DNA from: a virus
DNA: 38,324 bases
Reading direction: 5' to 3' (one strand)
IMG/VR virus record: IMGVR_UViG_3300010392_000524
Coordinates: 1 to 38,324 of that record
This document shows, piece after piece, positions 1 to 8,287 of this stretch; within the stretch, counting starts at the first letter, position 1, and every line of letters begins with the position of its first letter. The position numbers were made by a program, and so were the translations under genes. The notes beneath the pieces were generated by a model. The model was not told where the DNA came from. It saw only the letters and a list, made by a program, of their open reading frames with translations, and ran no database searches.

Positions 1-807
1 GAAACCTATTTGGCTCATGATTCGGTGTCCCGTTCTCAAATTTCACTTCTCGACAAAATGACCCCTAAGCATTTCAAATTCAGCCGTGATAACCCATCGG
101 TCAGGAAACAAACCCCTGACATGCTCATTGGGTCCGCTGTCCATAAATATTTCTTCGAACGTGACGAATTTCGTCAGTGCTACCTGACAGCGCCAGAATT
201 AAATTTGAGGAAAAAGGCCGACCGAGAAGAAATGGAAATCTTTAAAGCCGATGCAGCTCGTATAGGCCAGGAGGTTCTTACTAAGGAACAGATGGCTAAA
301 GTTGAGGCAGTCGGGGACGCTCTGCACGCAAATAAGGCAGTATCAAGTTTAGTTTCAGGGGGAGTTACCGAGCGCAGCATTTTCCGGCCGTACAACAAAT
401 TCACTTTAAAAACTCGGCCTGACTATTACAAGGAAGAATGCAATACAATAATTGATCTAAAGACCTGCAAAGACGTTTCCCCGAAGGGTTTCCTTAGATC
501 AGTGATCGACTATCAATACTATGTGCAAGACGCCTACTACGTTGACGCTGTGGCGCATTTCAGGGAGGCCAAGCCGAGATTTCTAATCGTAGCCGTAGAA
601 AAAGAGCCGCCATACGAATCAGCAATCTACGAGCTGGAAAATTCTTTTCAAATGGTAGGCCGAGCTACCTATATTCGGGCTCTGGCTTTAATTCAGGAGT
701 GCATGGATAAGGACCAATGGCCAGGCTACCCAGATACCGCAATTGATTTACGGTGTCCCGATTGGCTCTGGGAAGGTTTTAAAAAGCAGGTCCGATCAGA
801 ATATTAA
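1..807 (+). CDS. RecE-like PD-(D/E)XK exonuclease (5' end cut by window)
   Basis: Probable 5'-3' dsDNA exonuclease of the RecE / exonuclease VIII type, which would resect DNA ends for the ERF annealing protein encoded just downstream. Counting from the TTG at 10, I see G-x-x-x-H (41-45), an RPD aspartate (138), I-D-L-K-T (148-152) and a Y-x-x-Q-x-x-x-Y helix near 170-177, the order expected for PD-(D/E)XK nucleases of this family. The frame is open to base 1, no Shine-Dalgarno precedes the TTG, and the family's typical N-terminus (Y-H-x-x-x-x-x-S-R-S) begins just before it. The true start therefore probably lies a few codons outside the window. Function is inferred from motifs and context. 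Confidence 0.8.
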   Translation, partial: ETYLAHDSVSRSQISLLDKMTPKHFKFSRDNPSVRKQTPDMLIGSAVHKYFFERDEFRQCYLTAPELNLRKKADREEMEIFKADAARIGQEVLTKEQMAKVEAVGDALHANKAVSSLVSGGVTERSIFRPYNKFTLKTRPDYYKEECNTIIDLKTCKDVSPKGFLRSVIDYQYYVQDAYYVDAVAHFREAKPRFLIVAVEKEPPYESAIYELENSFQMVGRATYIRALALIQECMDKDQWPGYPDTAIDLRCPDWLWEGFKKQVRSEY

Positions 808-912
808 CCTACTCCCGATTAGACTACGCCAATGCAGTGACAAAAAAGGTTGCGTTAATGCTGTTACTGTGGAAATTTTAACACACAACAAATGACATTT
901 TAGGGGACGGGT
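808..912 (+). other. short intergenic gap in the recombination operon
   Basis: About 105 bases between the exonuclease and the next gene. I see no convincing hairpin and only a very weak TTGCGT-like -35 element. The end of the gap carries a good ribosome binding site (AGGGGACGGG) for the gene at 913. Confidence 0.4.
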
Positions 913-1131
913 ATGGCTGGCCGAGGTAGGCCGAAATCCGAGAATCGACAGATTGCTCGTATTCCGGTCAGTGGTGAGATTTTCACGGCTTTTAGAAATG
1001 ATGCAAGCGCGCTCGACTTACCGACGACTTATCTTTATCGGAAAGTAGCTGAGTATCACATGCGATTGTCTGCAGCTGAACGTAAAAAGATTTACTTCGA
1101 TGAGCCGACCAGGGAGGCAGATAGTGATTGA
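913..1131 (+). CDS. small basic protein, possible DNA-binding regulator
   Basis: A 72-residue protein with a basic N-terminus (GRGRPKSENRQIARIPV) followed by a predicted helical part. The RGRPK start and the short strand before two helices are reminiscent of ribbon-helix-helix regulators, but the match is weak and I do not recognise a family. It has a strong AGGGGACGGG site just before its ATG. It sits between the exonuclease and ERF genes and overlaps the preferred ERF start by 8 bases, so it is probably translated in the same operon. Confidence 0.6.
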   Translation: MAGRGRPKSENRQIARIPVSGEIFTAFRNDASALDLPTTYLYRKVAEYHMRLSAAERKKIYFDEPTREADSD

Positions 1132-1720
1132 GCCAGTAGTGGACGAAAAACAATCGACAGGCCTCGGTGAGCTATTTAAGGCATTGGCTTTAGCTCACAT
1201 GAAAATCAAATCTCCTGGCTTCGACAAAGAGGCCAAAATACCCATGAAAAAGGGAGGGTCCTTTAAGTTTAAATACTGTTCCCTAGGCAATATTCAGAAT
1301 GCTCTAAGAGAACCGCTGTCAGAACAGGGGTTAGTCGTCATGCAATTTCCCAGCTCAAACGGCAACAAGGTTTCGGTCGAAACTGTGATAGGGCATTCTT
1401 CTGGCCAATTTATTTCTAGGACCGCTGTTATCACCGCTGCCAGCACTGACGTTAAAGATATTGGCGGTGCAATAACTTATCAAAAAAGATACTCGCTAGC
1501 TGCAATATTCAATCTAACGGCTGACGAGGACATGGACGCAACGGCTGTATCTGCTACTTATGTTGGCAATCCCGATCAGAAAAAATGGCTCAATGATAAA
1601 TTGCAAGAGGCAGGCGTAACGAAAGACGACATGGTGGCATTCCACAACAAAATGATTGATGGCAAGTTACCAGCTTCAGACCAGTCTATTTTTGCATTAC
1701 TCGAGGACGAAAGACCATGA
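1124..1720 (+). CDS. erf: ERF-family single-strand annealing protein
   Basis: Phage recombinase that would anneal complementary single strands exposed by the exonuclease upstream. The C-terminal half of the core carries the ERF signature G-G-A-I-T-Y-x-K-R-Y-S-L-A-A-I at about residues 114-128, followed by an acidic stretch (T-A-D-E-D-M-D-A). I chose the GTG at 1124 (198 residues) over the in-frame ATG at 1100, because AGGGAGG lies 6 bases before the GTG and nothing similar precedes the ATG. The GTG also overlaps the end of the preceding gene in the usual coupled way. The C-terminus beyond residue 135 is family-variable. Confidence 0.88.
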   Translation: MIEPVVDEKQSTGLGELFKALALAHMKIKSPGFDKEAKIPMKKGGSFKFKYCSLGNIQNALREPLSEQGLVVMQFPSSNGNKVSVETVIGHSSGQFISRTAVITAASTDVKDIGGAITYQKRYSLAAIFNLTADEDMDATAVSATYVGNPDQKKWLNDKLQEAGVTKDDMVAFHNKMIDGKLPASDQSIFALLEDERP

Positions 1721-2142
1721 CAGAATACACGCCACCACACCCCCCAGGGGAAGGAAATGACTTGCCTGGCTGGGTCCACTACAAAGAATTGCCAGCTGGT
1801 GAGCCTGTCACTCTGCATATTTTTCAAGTAGTGAAACAGGCCGACGACGATTCATCTTTCATGACTAACTGCAAGATTCTGTCAGGCGAATTTGCAGACA
1901 AGACTGTCAAACTCTGGTGGCGTAGGCACAAGAAAAATGGAGGTAACAGAACAGATTTTATTGCCTTCGTAAAAGCACTGCATCCCGATAAATGGCGTAA
2001 CGAAGAACCGATACGCTCACTTCATTTTCACGATAAATATTTTCAAACCACACCGAAAGACATAGGTGAGTTTCGGCTCTTTACAAAATTCAGTGAAATC
2101 GAATTGCCGCCAGAACAGGACATAAACCCCATAGCGTATTAA
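1717..2142 (+). CDS. hypothetical protein of the recombination operon
   Basis: A 141-residue protein I do not recognise. The start overlaps the ERF stop codon (ATGA) and GAGGA precedes it, so the two are translationally coupled. The sequence has a proline-rich N-terminus and a central part that reads like a small beta-barrel (V-T-L-H-I-F, C-K-I-L-S-G-E-F-A-D-K-T-V-K-L-W-W). The phrase 'G-E-F-A-D-K-T-V' is common in phage OB-fold-like replication accessory proteins. A role beside ERF and RusA, such as DNA binding, is inference from context only. Confidence 0.6.
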   Translation: MTEYTPPHPPGEGNDLPGWVHYKELPAGEPVTLHIFQVVKQADDDSSFMTNCKILSGEFADKTVKLWWRRHKKNGGNRTDFIAFVKALHPDKWRNEEPIRSLHFHDKYFQTTPKDIGEFRLFTKFSEIELPPEQDINPIAY

Positions 2143-2153
2143 TGAGGACCTTT

Positions 2154-2564
2154 ATGTTTGCACACAATCGGCCAGGGAAACTACTGGCCGAAATTGTTCT
2201 TTTTTGTAAAGCGATGCCTTTGGCCAGGCCGAGGGTAGGCAAGGCATCGCATGTCTATCAGCCATTAGAAAATCAATTTGAAATGAGGAAACAGCTTCGG
2301 CCTTATAAGATGCACGACCCTATTGATAAACCCTTCTGGCTAGAGGTCCACGCATTTTATGAAGCGCCTGGCTTTAGAGAATTTTCAAAACGTCCCTGTC
2401 AAAACTTCGATCTAGACAATGTCGTCAAGGCCGTCGCTGATAACCTCACATTCTCTGCAATTATAACTGACGACAAATGGCTCGAGGGCATCACTGCTAG
2501 TAAGCAATACTCAGTCGAGGACTATGTCCTAATCAGATTAAATGAGGTTATAAATGCAGCTTAG
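2154..2564 (+). CDS. RusA-like Holliday junction resolvase
   Basis: Endonuclease expected to cut Holliday junctions made by the exonuclease/ERF pathway and to clear branches before packaging. The RusA pattern is clear: A-R-P-R near residues 24-27, D-L-D-N at 86-89, K92 and D96 in the following helix, and D-D at 106-107, which together supply the metal-binding acidic residues. At 136 residues it is the normal size for the family. I chose the ATG at 2154 because GAGG lies 6 bases before it. The ATG at 2142 overlaps the previous stop but has no ribosome binding site. Confidence 0.85.
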   Translation: MFAHNRPGKLLAEIVLFCKAMPLARPRVGKASHVYQPLENQFEMRKQLRPYKMHDPIDKPFWLEVHAFYEAPGFREFSKRPCQNFDLDNVVKAVADNLTFSAIITDDKWLEGITASKQYSVEDYVLIRLNEVINAA

Positions 2565-4113
2565 GGACTACCAGATGGATGCGCTTGGGGTCATGATAAG
2601 TGATCTTGATAAGTATCAGAGAATTTCTGCGGTCATGCCCACTGGCTCTGGGAAATCAATCATTGAGGTCGGGCTCATTGATAGCATGGTAAAACAGCTA
2701 AAATTTAACGAGTGTATTCTAGTTCTCTGCCATATCAAAGACGTTACAGTCCAACTCTACGAAAATTACAAAATACACTCTGAATTTAGGGACGAATCAT
2801 TCCTGTGGTCTGGTGCCAGGAAACCCTTTTTTTCCTCAAAAATTCTATTTTCTACGATGCAGTCGGCCTCGGCTGACAAGCGAAGAATGCAGGGACCAAT
2901 GAGTAAGACTGTGGTAGGCATTCTCATCGATGAGGCTCACCTGTTTGGCTGTAAAAGCTACATGAAAATCTGTGAAACATTTTACCCCACTGCGAAGGTG
3001 ATAGGTTTTAGTGCTACTCCTTTCCGAGAGAATCAATATTCATTCTCTTTATTCGACCACGTTTCATACGCCATCGACATACAAACCTTGATCGATCAAG
3101 GCTACCTCTGTCCCCCGACATTGATGCAAATGGCATTTCCTGATACGGATTTTGGCACACGGTTGGCGACAATGGTGAAAATCTGGAGGGAACGGGAACG
3201 ACAAAGGAAGCTAGTCTCAATAGTTTATCTCCCTACCATTGACATGGCAATGGAGGCCAGGAATGTTTTTGGTGAGGCTGGCGCTAGAACAGGATTTGTT
3301 GAGGCCAAAACTAATGAGCGAGAAACTGCCTCGACATACCGAAAGGCTCGTCAGGGTCAATTAGACGTTATTTGCAACGTCAACAAAATATCGGTTGGTA
3401 TCGACATTCCCAGCATTGGTGCCGTTTTTATGCCCTATCCTACTGGCTCTGTGGCTCAATACCTGCAGCGCATCGGTCGAGCCCTCAGAATGTTTGAGGG
3501 GAAAAAAGAGGCGCATATATATGTCATGTCCGATGCACCCAGCATAAAACGTGGTGACTGGCAGAAAATTCATGATTTCGCCTTGGGAGTAAAAAAGGAC
3601 CCGACTACTCCTGGCGAAAAACTTATGGACGAATATGACTTCCTAATGCTAGATGAGCTGGGCAATAAGGACCGCATAGCATGGACTATGGAGGCTATGA
3701 AGGCAGTTGAGATTCTAGAATCAAATGGCCTGCCAGAGATTTCCCAAATTATCGCCAGCAAACAGTTTCCCAACAAATATGCGAAAGTCATAAAAGATAT
3801 CATTAAAAATATCGAAAAACCCAAACCATCGAATGCTGGTGCTATCAGTCCTCTACAGAAAAAACTGTTGATCGAAAGATTCAAATTCAAAGAAAATCAT
3901 GTGAAAAAGCTGGGCAAGGGGGAGGCCACCGAGCTGATAGCTGGCATGTTAAAATTTCATAGTCGGTCACCATATGTTATTCCAACTGGTCCGATGGCAG
4001 GGAAACACTGTGCAGACGTGCCAGGTCTTTACAAAAAGAATGTGAAGGACCCAGCCGTTAAACAGATTTTATATAAGTGGTATCGTGCAGGGAGGCCGAA
4101 GTCCGATGTTTAA
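2554..4113 (+). CDS. superfamily 2 DEAH helicase (UvsW/RadD-like)
   Basis: ATP-dependent DNA helicase or translocase, likely involved in branch migration, fork restart or recombination-dependent replication. The motifs are in order: Q-motif-like R-D-Y-Q (4-7), Walker A M-P-T-G-S-G-K-S (28-35), D-E-A-H (126-129), S-A-T-P-F-R (153-158), motif V G-I-D-I-P (282-286) and motif VI Q-R-I-G-R-A-L-R (305-312). Residues after about 400 form a basic helical extension with no domain I know. The gene overlaps the end of the resolvase gene by 11 bases with GAGG in front of its ATG. No primase or polymerase lies nearby, so a recombination role is favoured over a replicative one. Confidence 0.87.
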   Translation: MQLRDYQMDALGVMISDLDKYQRISAVMPTGSGKSIIEVGLIDSMVKQLKFNECILVLCHIKDVTVQLYENYKIHSEFRDESFLWSGARKPFFSSKILFSTMQSASADKRRMQGPMSKTVVGILIDEAHLFGCKSYMKICETFYPTAKVIGFSATPFRENQYSFSLFDHVSYAIDIQTLIDQGYLCPPTLMQMAFPDTDFGTRLATMVKIWRERERQRKLVSIVYLPTIDMAMEARNVFGEAGARTGFVEAKTNERETASTYRKARQGQLDVICNVNKISVGIDIPSIGAVFMPYPTGSVAQYLQRIGRALRMFEGKKEAHIYVMSDAPSIKRGDWQKIHDFALGVKKDPTTPGEKLMDEYDFLMLDELGNKDRIAWTMEAMKAVEILESNGLPEISQIIASKQFPNKYAKVIKDIIKNIEKPKPSNAGAISPLQKKLLIERFKFKENHVKKLGKGEATELIAGMLKFHSRSPYVIPTGPMAGKHCADVPGLYKKNVKDPAVKQILYKWYRAGRPKSDV

Positions 4114-4219
4114 AAATCCGCTGTCTGTTTTAGGCTCATACATCATTTTTTTAGCAATTCTTATCATGCTTGGCGTAGGTTTTTTGCTGGGGAACCTAGC
4201 ACACGACCACTTATTTTGA
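4106..4219 (+). CDS. tiny single-span membrane protein
   Basis: A 37-codon frame overlapping the last 8 bases of the helicase gene, with GGGAGG 10 bases before its ATG. The product is almost all one hydrophobic helix (about residues 8-30, including I-I-F-L-A-I-L-I-M-L-G-V-G-F-L-L-G) between a K-N-P start and an H-D-H-L-F end. Overlap with the helicase stop, a ribosome binding site and a coherent membrane segment make it a credible small gene, although it is short enough to arise by chance. No function can be assigned. Confidence 0.45.
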   Translation: MFKNPLSVLGSYIIFLAILIMLGVGFLLGNLAHDHLF

Positions 4220-4243
4220 GGTATTCTGCTTAGGTTGTATAAG
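4216..4243 (+). promoter_or_regulatory. sigma70-like promoter for the gene at 4274
   Basis: TTGAGG at 4216-4221 and TATAAG at 4238-4243 are separated by 16 bases. A transcript would start near 4250, about 24 bases ahead of the ATG at 4274, which has a perfect AGGAGG in front of it. This would give the small gene expression independent of the recombination operon. Confidence 0.5.
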
Positions 4244-4273
4244 ATCATATCTACTAATTTAGGAGGTTTTATT

Positions 4274-4447
4274 ATGACTAAAGTTGAACAGAACACCGAA
4301 AAGAATAAGCTGGTATCTGTCGTTAATCCCATCGGCTGTTACCAAGTCCTGGTGGCGAATGCCAGCCCAGAGTATCTTGTGACCCTCCATAAACTGCTAG
4401 GCACCATTGCCGAAGCGGTTGGCGACATGAAGCCAAAGGCAGCGTAA
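4274..4447 (+). CDS. small protein, highly translated, function unknown
   Basis: A 57-residue protein with a charged N-terminus (T-K-V-E-Q-N-T-E-K-N-K) and a mixed C-terminal helix (L-V-T-L-H-K-L-L-G-T-I-A-E-A-V). The start was chosen because AGGAGG at 4261-4266 lies 7 bases before the ATG. A longer frame from a TTG at 4235 would begin inside the promoter. A private promoter, optimal ribosome binding site and following terminator suggest a small abundantly made protein. I do not recognise it. Confidence 0.6.
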   Translation: MTKVEQNTEKNKLVSVVNPIGCYQVLVANASPEYLVTLHKLLGTIAEAVGDMKPKAA

Positions 4448-4472
4448 ACAACCGCAAGGTTTATAAACTAAA

Positions 4473-4492
4473 GAGTAGGTTTCGGCCTACTC
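4473..4492. terminator. bidirectional terminator between convergent operons
   Basis: A 7-bp stem (GAGTAGG / CCTACTC) with a six-base loop lies between the + strand early genes and the end of the - strand late operon. It overlaps the stop codon of the last late gene (4487-4489). The flanks are AAACTAAA on the left and CAAATTGTTT on the right, so each strand has a moderate U-rich tail. Confidence 0.6.
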
Positions 4493-6379
4493 AAATTGTT
4501 TGAAATAATCCTGATCGGCCTCGGCACCGTAGAGGTTTTGACCAGTCAGTCGGCCACCTTCCCTGCCATAATACCGAGTGTAGTCACCCCAGTTTTTTTG
4601 CCTTGCGAAGTCGTCAACTCCCTCGATCATGCCGCCACCTTTCCTCAATGCCCAGGTAGCAGGCGTCCGAAATAGGCCTGTAGATTTCTCGGCTTTATCT
4701 GCCAATGCCTTGCCTGCAATATCCTTTCGGATATTCATTCTTGCGGCTGCATTACCAGGGCTATATTGCGAAACTCTATCGACTAGCTCCTGGTCCATCC
4801 ATTTAGTTTCATTCGTAGACATGGTTTTTGACCTGGGGGAGGTCTGATATCCTGGCTGAAATTTGCCTTCCTTCTTAGTCAGATTGAATCTGTCCTGCAC
4901 GCTGGTCAACAAATCTGTTTTATCTGCTACTGGCTTCATGGCCTCACGGTAAGCAGGGTTCTGATTCTTGAGGTTATCGTCGAGGAGGAAACGCAGCTTT
5001 TTCTTCTGGGCATTACTCGTATACATATCGGCATTATCCCAGTTCACATTCCGGTCTACTCTCGTCAGAATCTTTTTTAGATTGGCTTCAGATATTTTAT
5101 CGCTGCCTACCCCACTCCTGGCGATTTCTGTTTTGGCCTTGAGCGCAGCCCTGAAAGATGCCCTTGCCTGAGTGTCGCCAGGCATCGGGACGAGGACGAC
5201 TTCGTTTTTAGTTCGGTGCGATGTAGTTTTTATATCGGGTCCTGGCCGGAAAGTGCCCGGGGAGGTTCCCCGTTGGCCGACAGGTTCCCAAGGCAGCTCC
5301 AAACCAGCCTGCGGTTTCCTCTTTACGTTTTTGCGGCCTTTTATTTTCGGGACTACCTTCTGGACCACTACATCGTCGGCCACAAGTTGGCCATCTATTT
5401 GCTTGAATAAATCCTTTTTGTCTATCGTCGGGTTTTTATTTAGGTGGCTATTGGCGATGGCTTGTTCTGAATCAATAGCCTTTGATAGGTTGGTGTTCGC
5501 CTCTGCCATATGCTCGGCAGACTTCTTATAGCTTATCGGGTTATTAATCCTAGGTCGCATTTCCTTGTCTAGCAAACCCTCAACTACATCGGCATCGACA
5601 CCGAATTTCTTCGCAACATTCGAGCCGATTTCCTTCGGACTACCTAGTAGCCGCTGGGTTCCTTTTACTACGCTATGGCCTAAAGCACCGCCACCCATTC
5701 CATAGAGCCCACTCTCTGCAGCGTCACTCAATTGGCCGCCTACAGTATCAGCTTCGGACGCACCTTGGCCGTAGACTGCACCTTCGGCACCAGCGACTAA
5801 TCCCTGGCTGGCCAAAGATTCAAGAAATGGAACGTCTGCACTTCCAGCCATTCCGATACCAGCTCCAAGTCGTGGAGCTACCTTGGCAATCCCTGCGCCA
5901 GTCCCCATCCCAGTAGCAACGGTTCCAAAGATTTCGCCTGTGCCATGTAGGGCTGGGTTCTCGGCTGCCGATTCTCGGTTTATCTCCCTGGCAATATCCC
6001 GTCCGGTTTCGTAGTTTGTCGGTCCCCCTTCGAGGAGGGCTGCAGGGTCACCCTTCCCGAAATAACCTCCATACTGTTTAGCGTGCAGCAATTTCTGTAG
6101 GCGGTTTCTAGCTCTGGGGTCAACGGTGCTTAGATATGGTTTGGATATTTCATCATTGAGCCCGAGTGCCGACTGTGCAGAATAGGATCCGCCAGCCAGC
6201 TCGTCCCCCTGTTTGAAAGTCGCACCTTCGATGCCACCATACCCCAAACTTTCGCCACCTGAGTATTGCTCCTCTGGGGTAGGCTCGGTAATACGAGGAC
6301 CAGTCATTGGCGTCCCCCCAGCCGACCGCCTCCTTTGGAGCTGTAGAAATCGTCTTGTTTGCTCTGGGGTCCTAGGCAT
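4487..6379 (-). CDS. internal virion (ejection) protein, large, glycine-rich core
   Basis: A 630-residue protein, the last gene of the late operon. Its middle (roughly 145-260) is a run of Gly/Ala-rich, weakly hydrophobic segments (for example G-T-V-A-T-G-M-G-T-G-A-G-I-A and Y-G-M-G-G-G-A-L-G-H) of the kind found in podovirus ejection proteins that insert into the host envelope. Charged helical parts surround it. The start has GGAG 6 bases upstream. It ends a block of four consecutive genes of similar character downstream of the tail adaptor candidate, where P22- and T7-like phages keep their ejected proteins. The role is inferred from composition and position; no enzymatic domain is visible. 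Confidence 0.6.
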   Translation of the reverse strand: MPRTPEQTRRFLQLQRRRSAGGTPMTGPRITEPTPEEQYSGGESLGYGGIEGATFKQGDELAGGSYSAQSALGLNDEISKPYLSTVDPRARNRLQKLLHAKQYGGYFGKGDPAALLEGGPTNYETGRDIAREINRESAAENPALHGTGEIFGTVATGMGTGAGIAKVAPRLGAGIGMAGSADVPFLESLASQGLVAGAEGAVYGQGASEADTVGGQLSDAAESGLYGMGGGALGHSVVKGTQRLLGSPKEIGSNVAKKFGVDADVVEGLLDKEMRPRINNPISYKKSAEHMAEANTNLSKAIDSEQAIANSHLNKNPTIDKKDLFKQIDGQLVADDVVVQKVVPKIKGRKNVKRKPQAGLELPWEPVGQRGTSPGTFRPGPDIKTTSHRTKNEVVLVPMPGDTQARASFRAALKAKTEIARSGVGSDKISEANLKKILTRVDRNVNWDNADMYTSNAQKKKLRFLLDDNLKNQNPAYREAMKPVADKTDLLTSVQDRFNLTKKEGKFQPGYQTSPRSKTMSTNETKWMDQELVDRVSQYSPGNAAARMNIRKDIAGKALADKAEKSTGLFRTPATWALRKGGGMIEGVDDFARQKNWGDYTRYYGREGGRLTGQNLYGAEADQDYFKQFE

Positions 6380-6380
6380 T

Positions 6381-7676
6381 TTATTCTCCGATATTTAATA
6401 GCTTCTGGTATTCGGCTTCTTCCTCGTCCGTTAACGGTGCCTCACCGCCACCGCCACCGCCACCACTAGCCGCTGGCTGGGCTGGGATTTCATTAGGAGC
6501 TGGGAAAGTGCCGTCTGGACCCATCGGCACTGCACTATTATTTCGGACATACTCATTCATTTCCTGTTTCGCCAGAGTATTGCCCTGGTTTAGCCCTTCA
6601 ATGATCGACTGCACTTGTTTATCGAACCCTTTAAGGTCACGTCCGACGAAACGACCAGGCTCAAATAAGTTTCCGACTTGAAATTCTAGGAAAATACCAT
6701 GCATAGCTTGCTCATGCTGTGCAATTGCGTCAGCTCCTAGAACACTGTTCAAGAGTTTAAGCATGGACCGACCTAGGACTACCTTCTGGTCGCTGTCTTT
6801 AGTCTTGCGATACTGTCCAAGTGAAGCCTTGAGCTGCGTTCTAACGTGTTCGGCACCAGCGATTTTCCCCATGAAGGTATCGACATATTTCTTGTCGCCT
6901 GGTGATAGATATTTTCCAGAGGAAACGTCCCGTAGAGTTTTATTGTAGCCATCGGCAATTTTTGTGGCCTTCTCAGATGCATTTTTGCCCTCAATCCCCT
7001 TAAGGCGTCTGAGTTTCAGCTTGTAGTTTCGGTCCCGTTCTTTTTGGAGCTGGTATTGCTGAGATAGAGGCAATTTTTTTAGCCTCATCCTTAAATCCTT
7101 GGTGTTCTTAAACTCGTCCAGCTTTAGTTGATTGGCTTCGTTTCGGATGAGCGCACCTTTATTCGTAGCTTCAGCGCCTTCATTTCTAGTCATTTTCCCT
7201 TGGAGGTCTGCAGCCATGCCAGCCCTGAGCAATGGGTCCTCTTGCATTTTATAGCGTTCAATTGCATTTCTCAGCTCGACTTGATACGGGTCTTTCATCG
7301 TCGCAGCTGTGTTTGTGCCATAGAGGGCATCGACATGCCTAGCCCAAGGCGTCATGTCCAGATTGCTCAGGTTTCTTTCAGGAGCTACAAACTCCTTTTT
7401 CTTAAAGAGCCCTGCCAACTGTTTCAGCTTAGTCAACTTGTCGTCAGTGCCAGCGCCAGCGCCAGGCATGACGGGGTCCTTCTCAGTGATCTTTATCGAA
7501 TCTGTTTGCCCGTTCTTACCCTGCATGCGAATCGAACCTGTGTCATTCTTGAAGGTGTGGGTTTCCACTCCGTTCTTTTTCTCGTAGGTTTTACTCGTAT
7601 TATCGTTACGAGTAGTTTCGATGCCTTGCTCATTCAGAGCGTCTGCAAAGGTTTGCTCATGGCTCATAGGCTGCAT
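6381..7676 (-). CDS. internal virion protein, helical, with polyglycine linker
   Basis: A 431-residue, largely alpha-helical, Lys/Arg/Gln-rich protein with probable coiled-coil stretches (around 180-245, K-L-R-R-L-K-type repeats). A polyglycine linker of eight residues near 400 separates a P-A-Q-P-A segment from an acidic C-terminal tail (L-T-D-E-E-E-A-E-Y). GGGAGG precedes the ATG by 7 bases, and the next gene follows within a base. No signal peptide or catalytic motif is present. Position between two other probable ejection proteins argues for a virion-internal structural role; this is inference. Confidence 0.55.
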   Translation of the reverse strand: MQPMSHEQTFADALNEQGIETTRNDNTSKTYEKKNGVETHTFKNDTGSIRMQGKNGQTDSIKITEKDPVMPGAGAGTDDKLTKLKQLAGLFKKKEFVAPERNLSNLDMTPWARHVDALYGTNTAATMKDPYQVELRNAIERYKMQEDPLLRAGMAADLQGKMTRNEGAEATNKGALIRNEANQLKLDEFKNTKDLRMRLKKLPLSQQYQLQKERDRNYKLKLRRLKGIEGKNASEKATKIADGYNKTLRDVSSGKYLSPGDKKYVDTFMGKIAGAEHVRTQLKASLGQYRKTKDSDQKVVLGRSMLKLLNSVLGADAIAQHEQAMHGIFLEFQVGNLFEPGRFVGRDLKGFDKQVQSIIEGLNQGNTLAKQEMNEYVRNNSAVPMGPDGTFPAPNEIPAQPAASGGGGGGGEAPLTDEEEAEYQKLLNIGE

Positions 7677-7691
7677 TTTATCGCCTCCCTT

Positions 7692-8264
7692 TTATCGTCC
7701 GATGCCTTGTGGCTTATTCTGAAATCTACGGTCTAGTCCGGCCTGACCTGTGCCTGGCCTTGCGTCATATTGATTGACCGAGTTTTGGGATGGCGGTGCG
7801 CCTATTCCAGGGGTTGTCGAGGTCAGGGCTGTCGGAGCTGCAGGTAATGGCGTCCCCTCTTTATCTTTATAGGTTACCCTTTTTTTTCCAACTAGGCCTG
7901 TCTGGTCCTTGTCTGCTACTGCGTCTGAAGCGTCCGAACCCCAGTCCATACCTGCCATTTTGCCTCCCATTTCCATACCTGCCATTAGGCCAGTATTGAA
8001 ACCCTGACCTGCAGCGCCAGACCTAACCTCTTGAGGAGCTACACGCTGACCCTCATTAAAAAATACAGCGTATTTATTCGCATGAGCTATCTGACGTTCG
8101 TGAGCCCGTCTGGCTGCACGTTCCGCCTGCTCTTTGGCCAGGCCTTGCTGGTGTCCTAAACCTGCGCCTACCACGGCACCGCCAAGGGCTGCATAAGGGT
8201 TTCCGCTAGCTGCACCAGCCGTAAATCCCGACTGTGCGCCTTGCTGTGTATCTTGAGATGCCAT
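7692..8264 (-). CDS. small internal virion protein with glycine-zipper helix
   Basis: A 190-residue protein beginning with a Gly/Ala-rich helix (residues about 10-40: G-A-A-S-G-N-P-Y-A-A-L-G-G-A-V-V-G-A-G-L-G). This is a glycine-zipper pattern typical of small membrane-active ejected proteins such as T7 gp14-like proteins. A charged helix (E-Q-A-E-R-A-A-R-R-A-H-E-R) follows, then a second Gly/Met-rich stretch and a flexible Pro/Gln-rich tail. It lies in the late operon between two larger proteins of the same presumed class. Recognition is by composition and gene order. Confidence 0.55.
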   Translation of the reverse strand: MASQDTQQGAQSGFTAGAASGNPYAALGGAVVGAGLGHQQGLAKEQAERAARRAHERQIAHANKYAVFFNEGQRVAPQEVRSGAAGQGFNTGLMAGMEMGGKMAGMDWGSDASDAVADKDQTGLVGKKRVTYKDKEGTPLPAAPTALTSTTPGIGAPPSQNSVNQYDARPGTGQAGLDRRFQNKPQGIGR

Positions 8265-8287
8265 GATATATTCCCTTTCCTAAGAGG

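Noticed and set aside
5172-5531. + strand frames inside the large ejection-protein gene
   Set aside because: They lack ribosome binding sites and lie opposite a coherent 630-codon gene.
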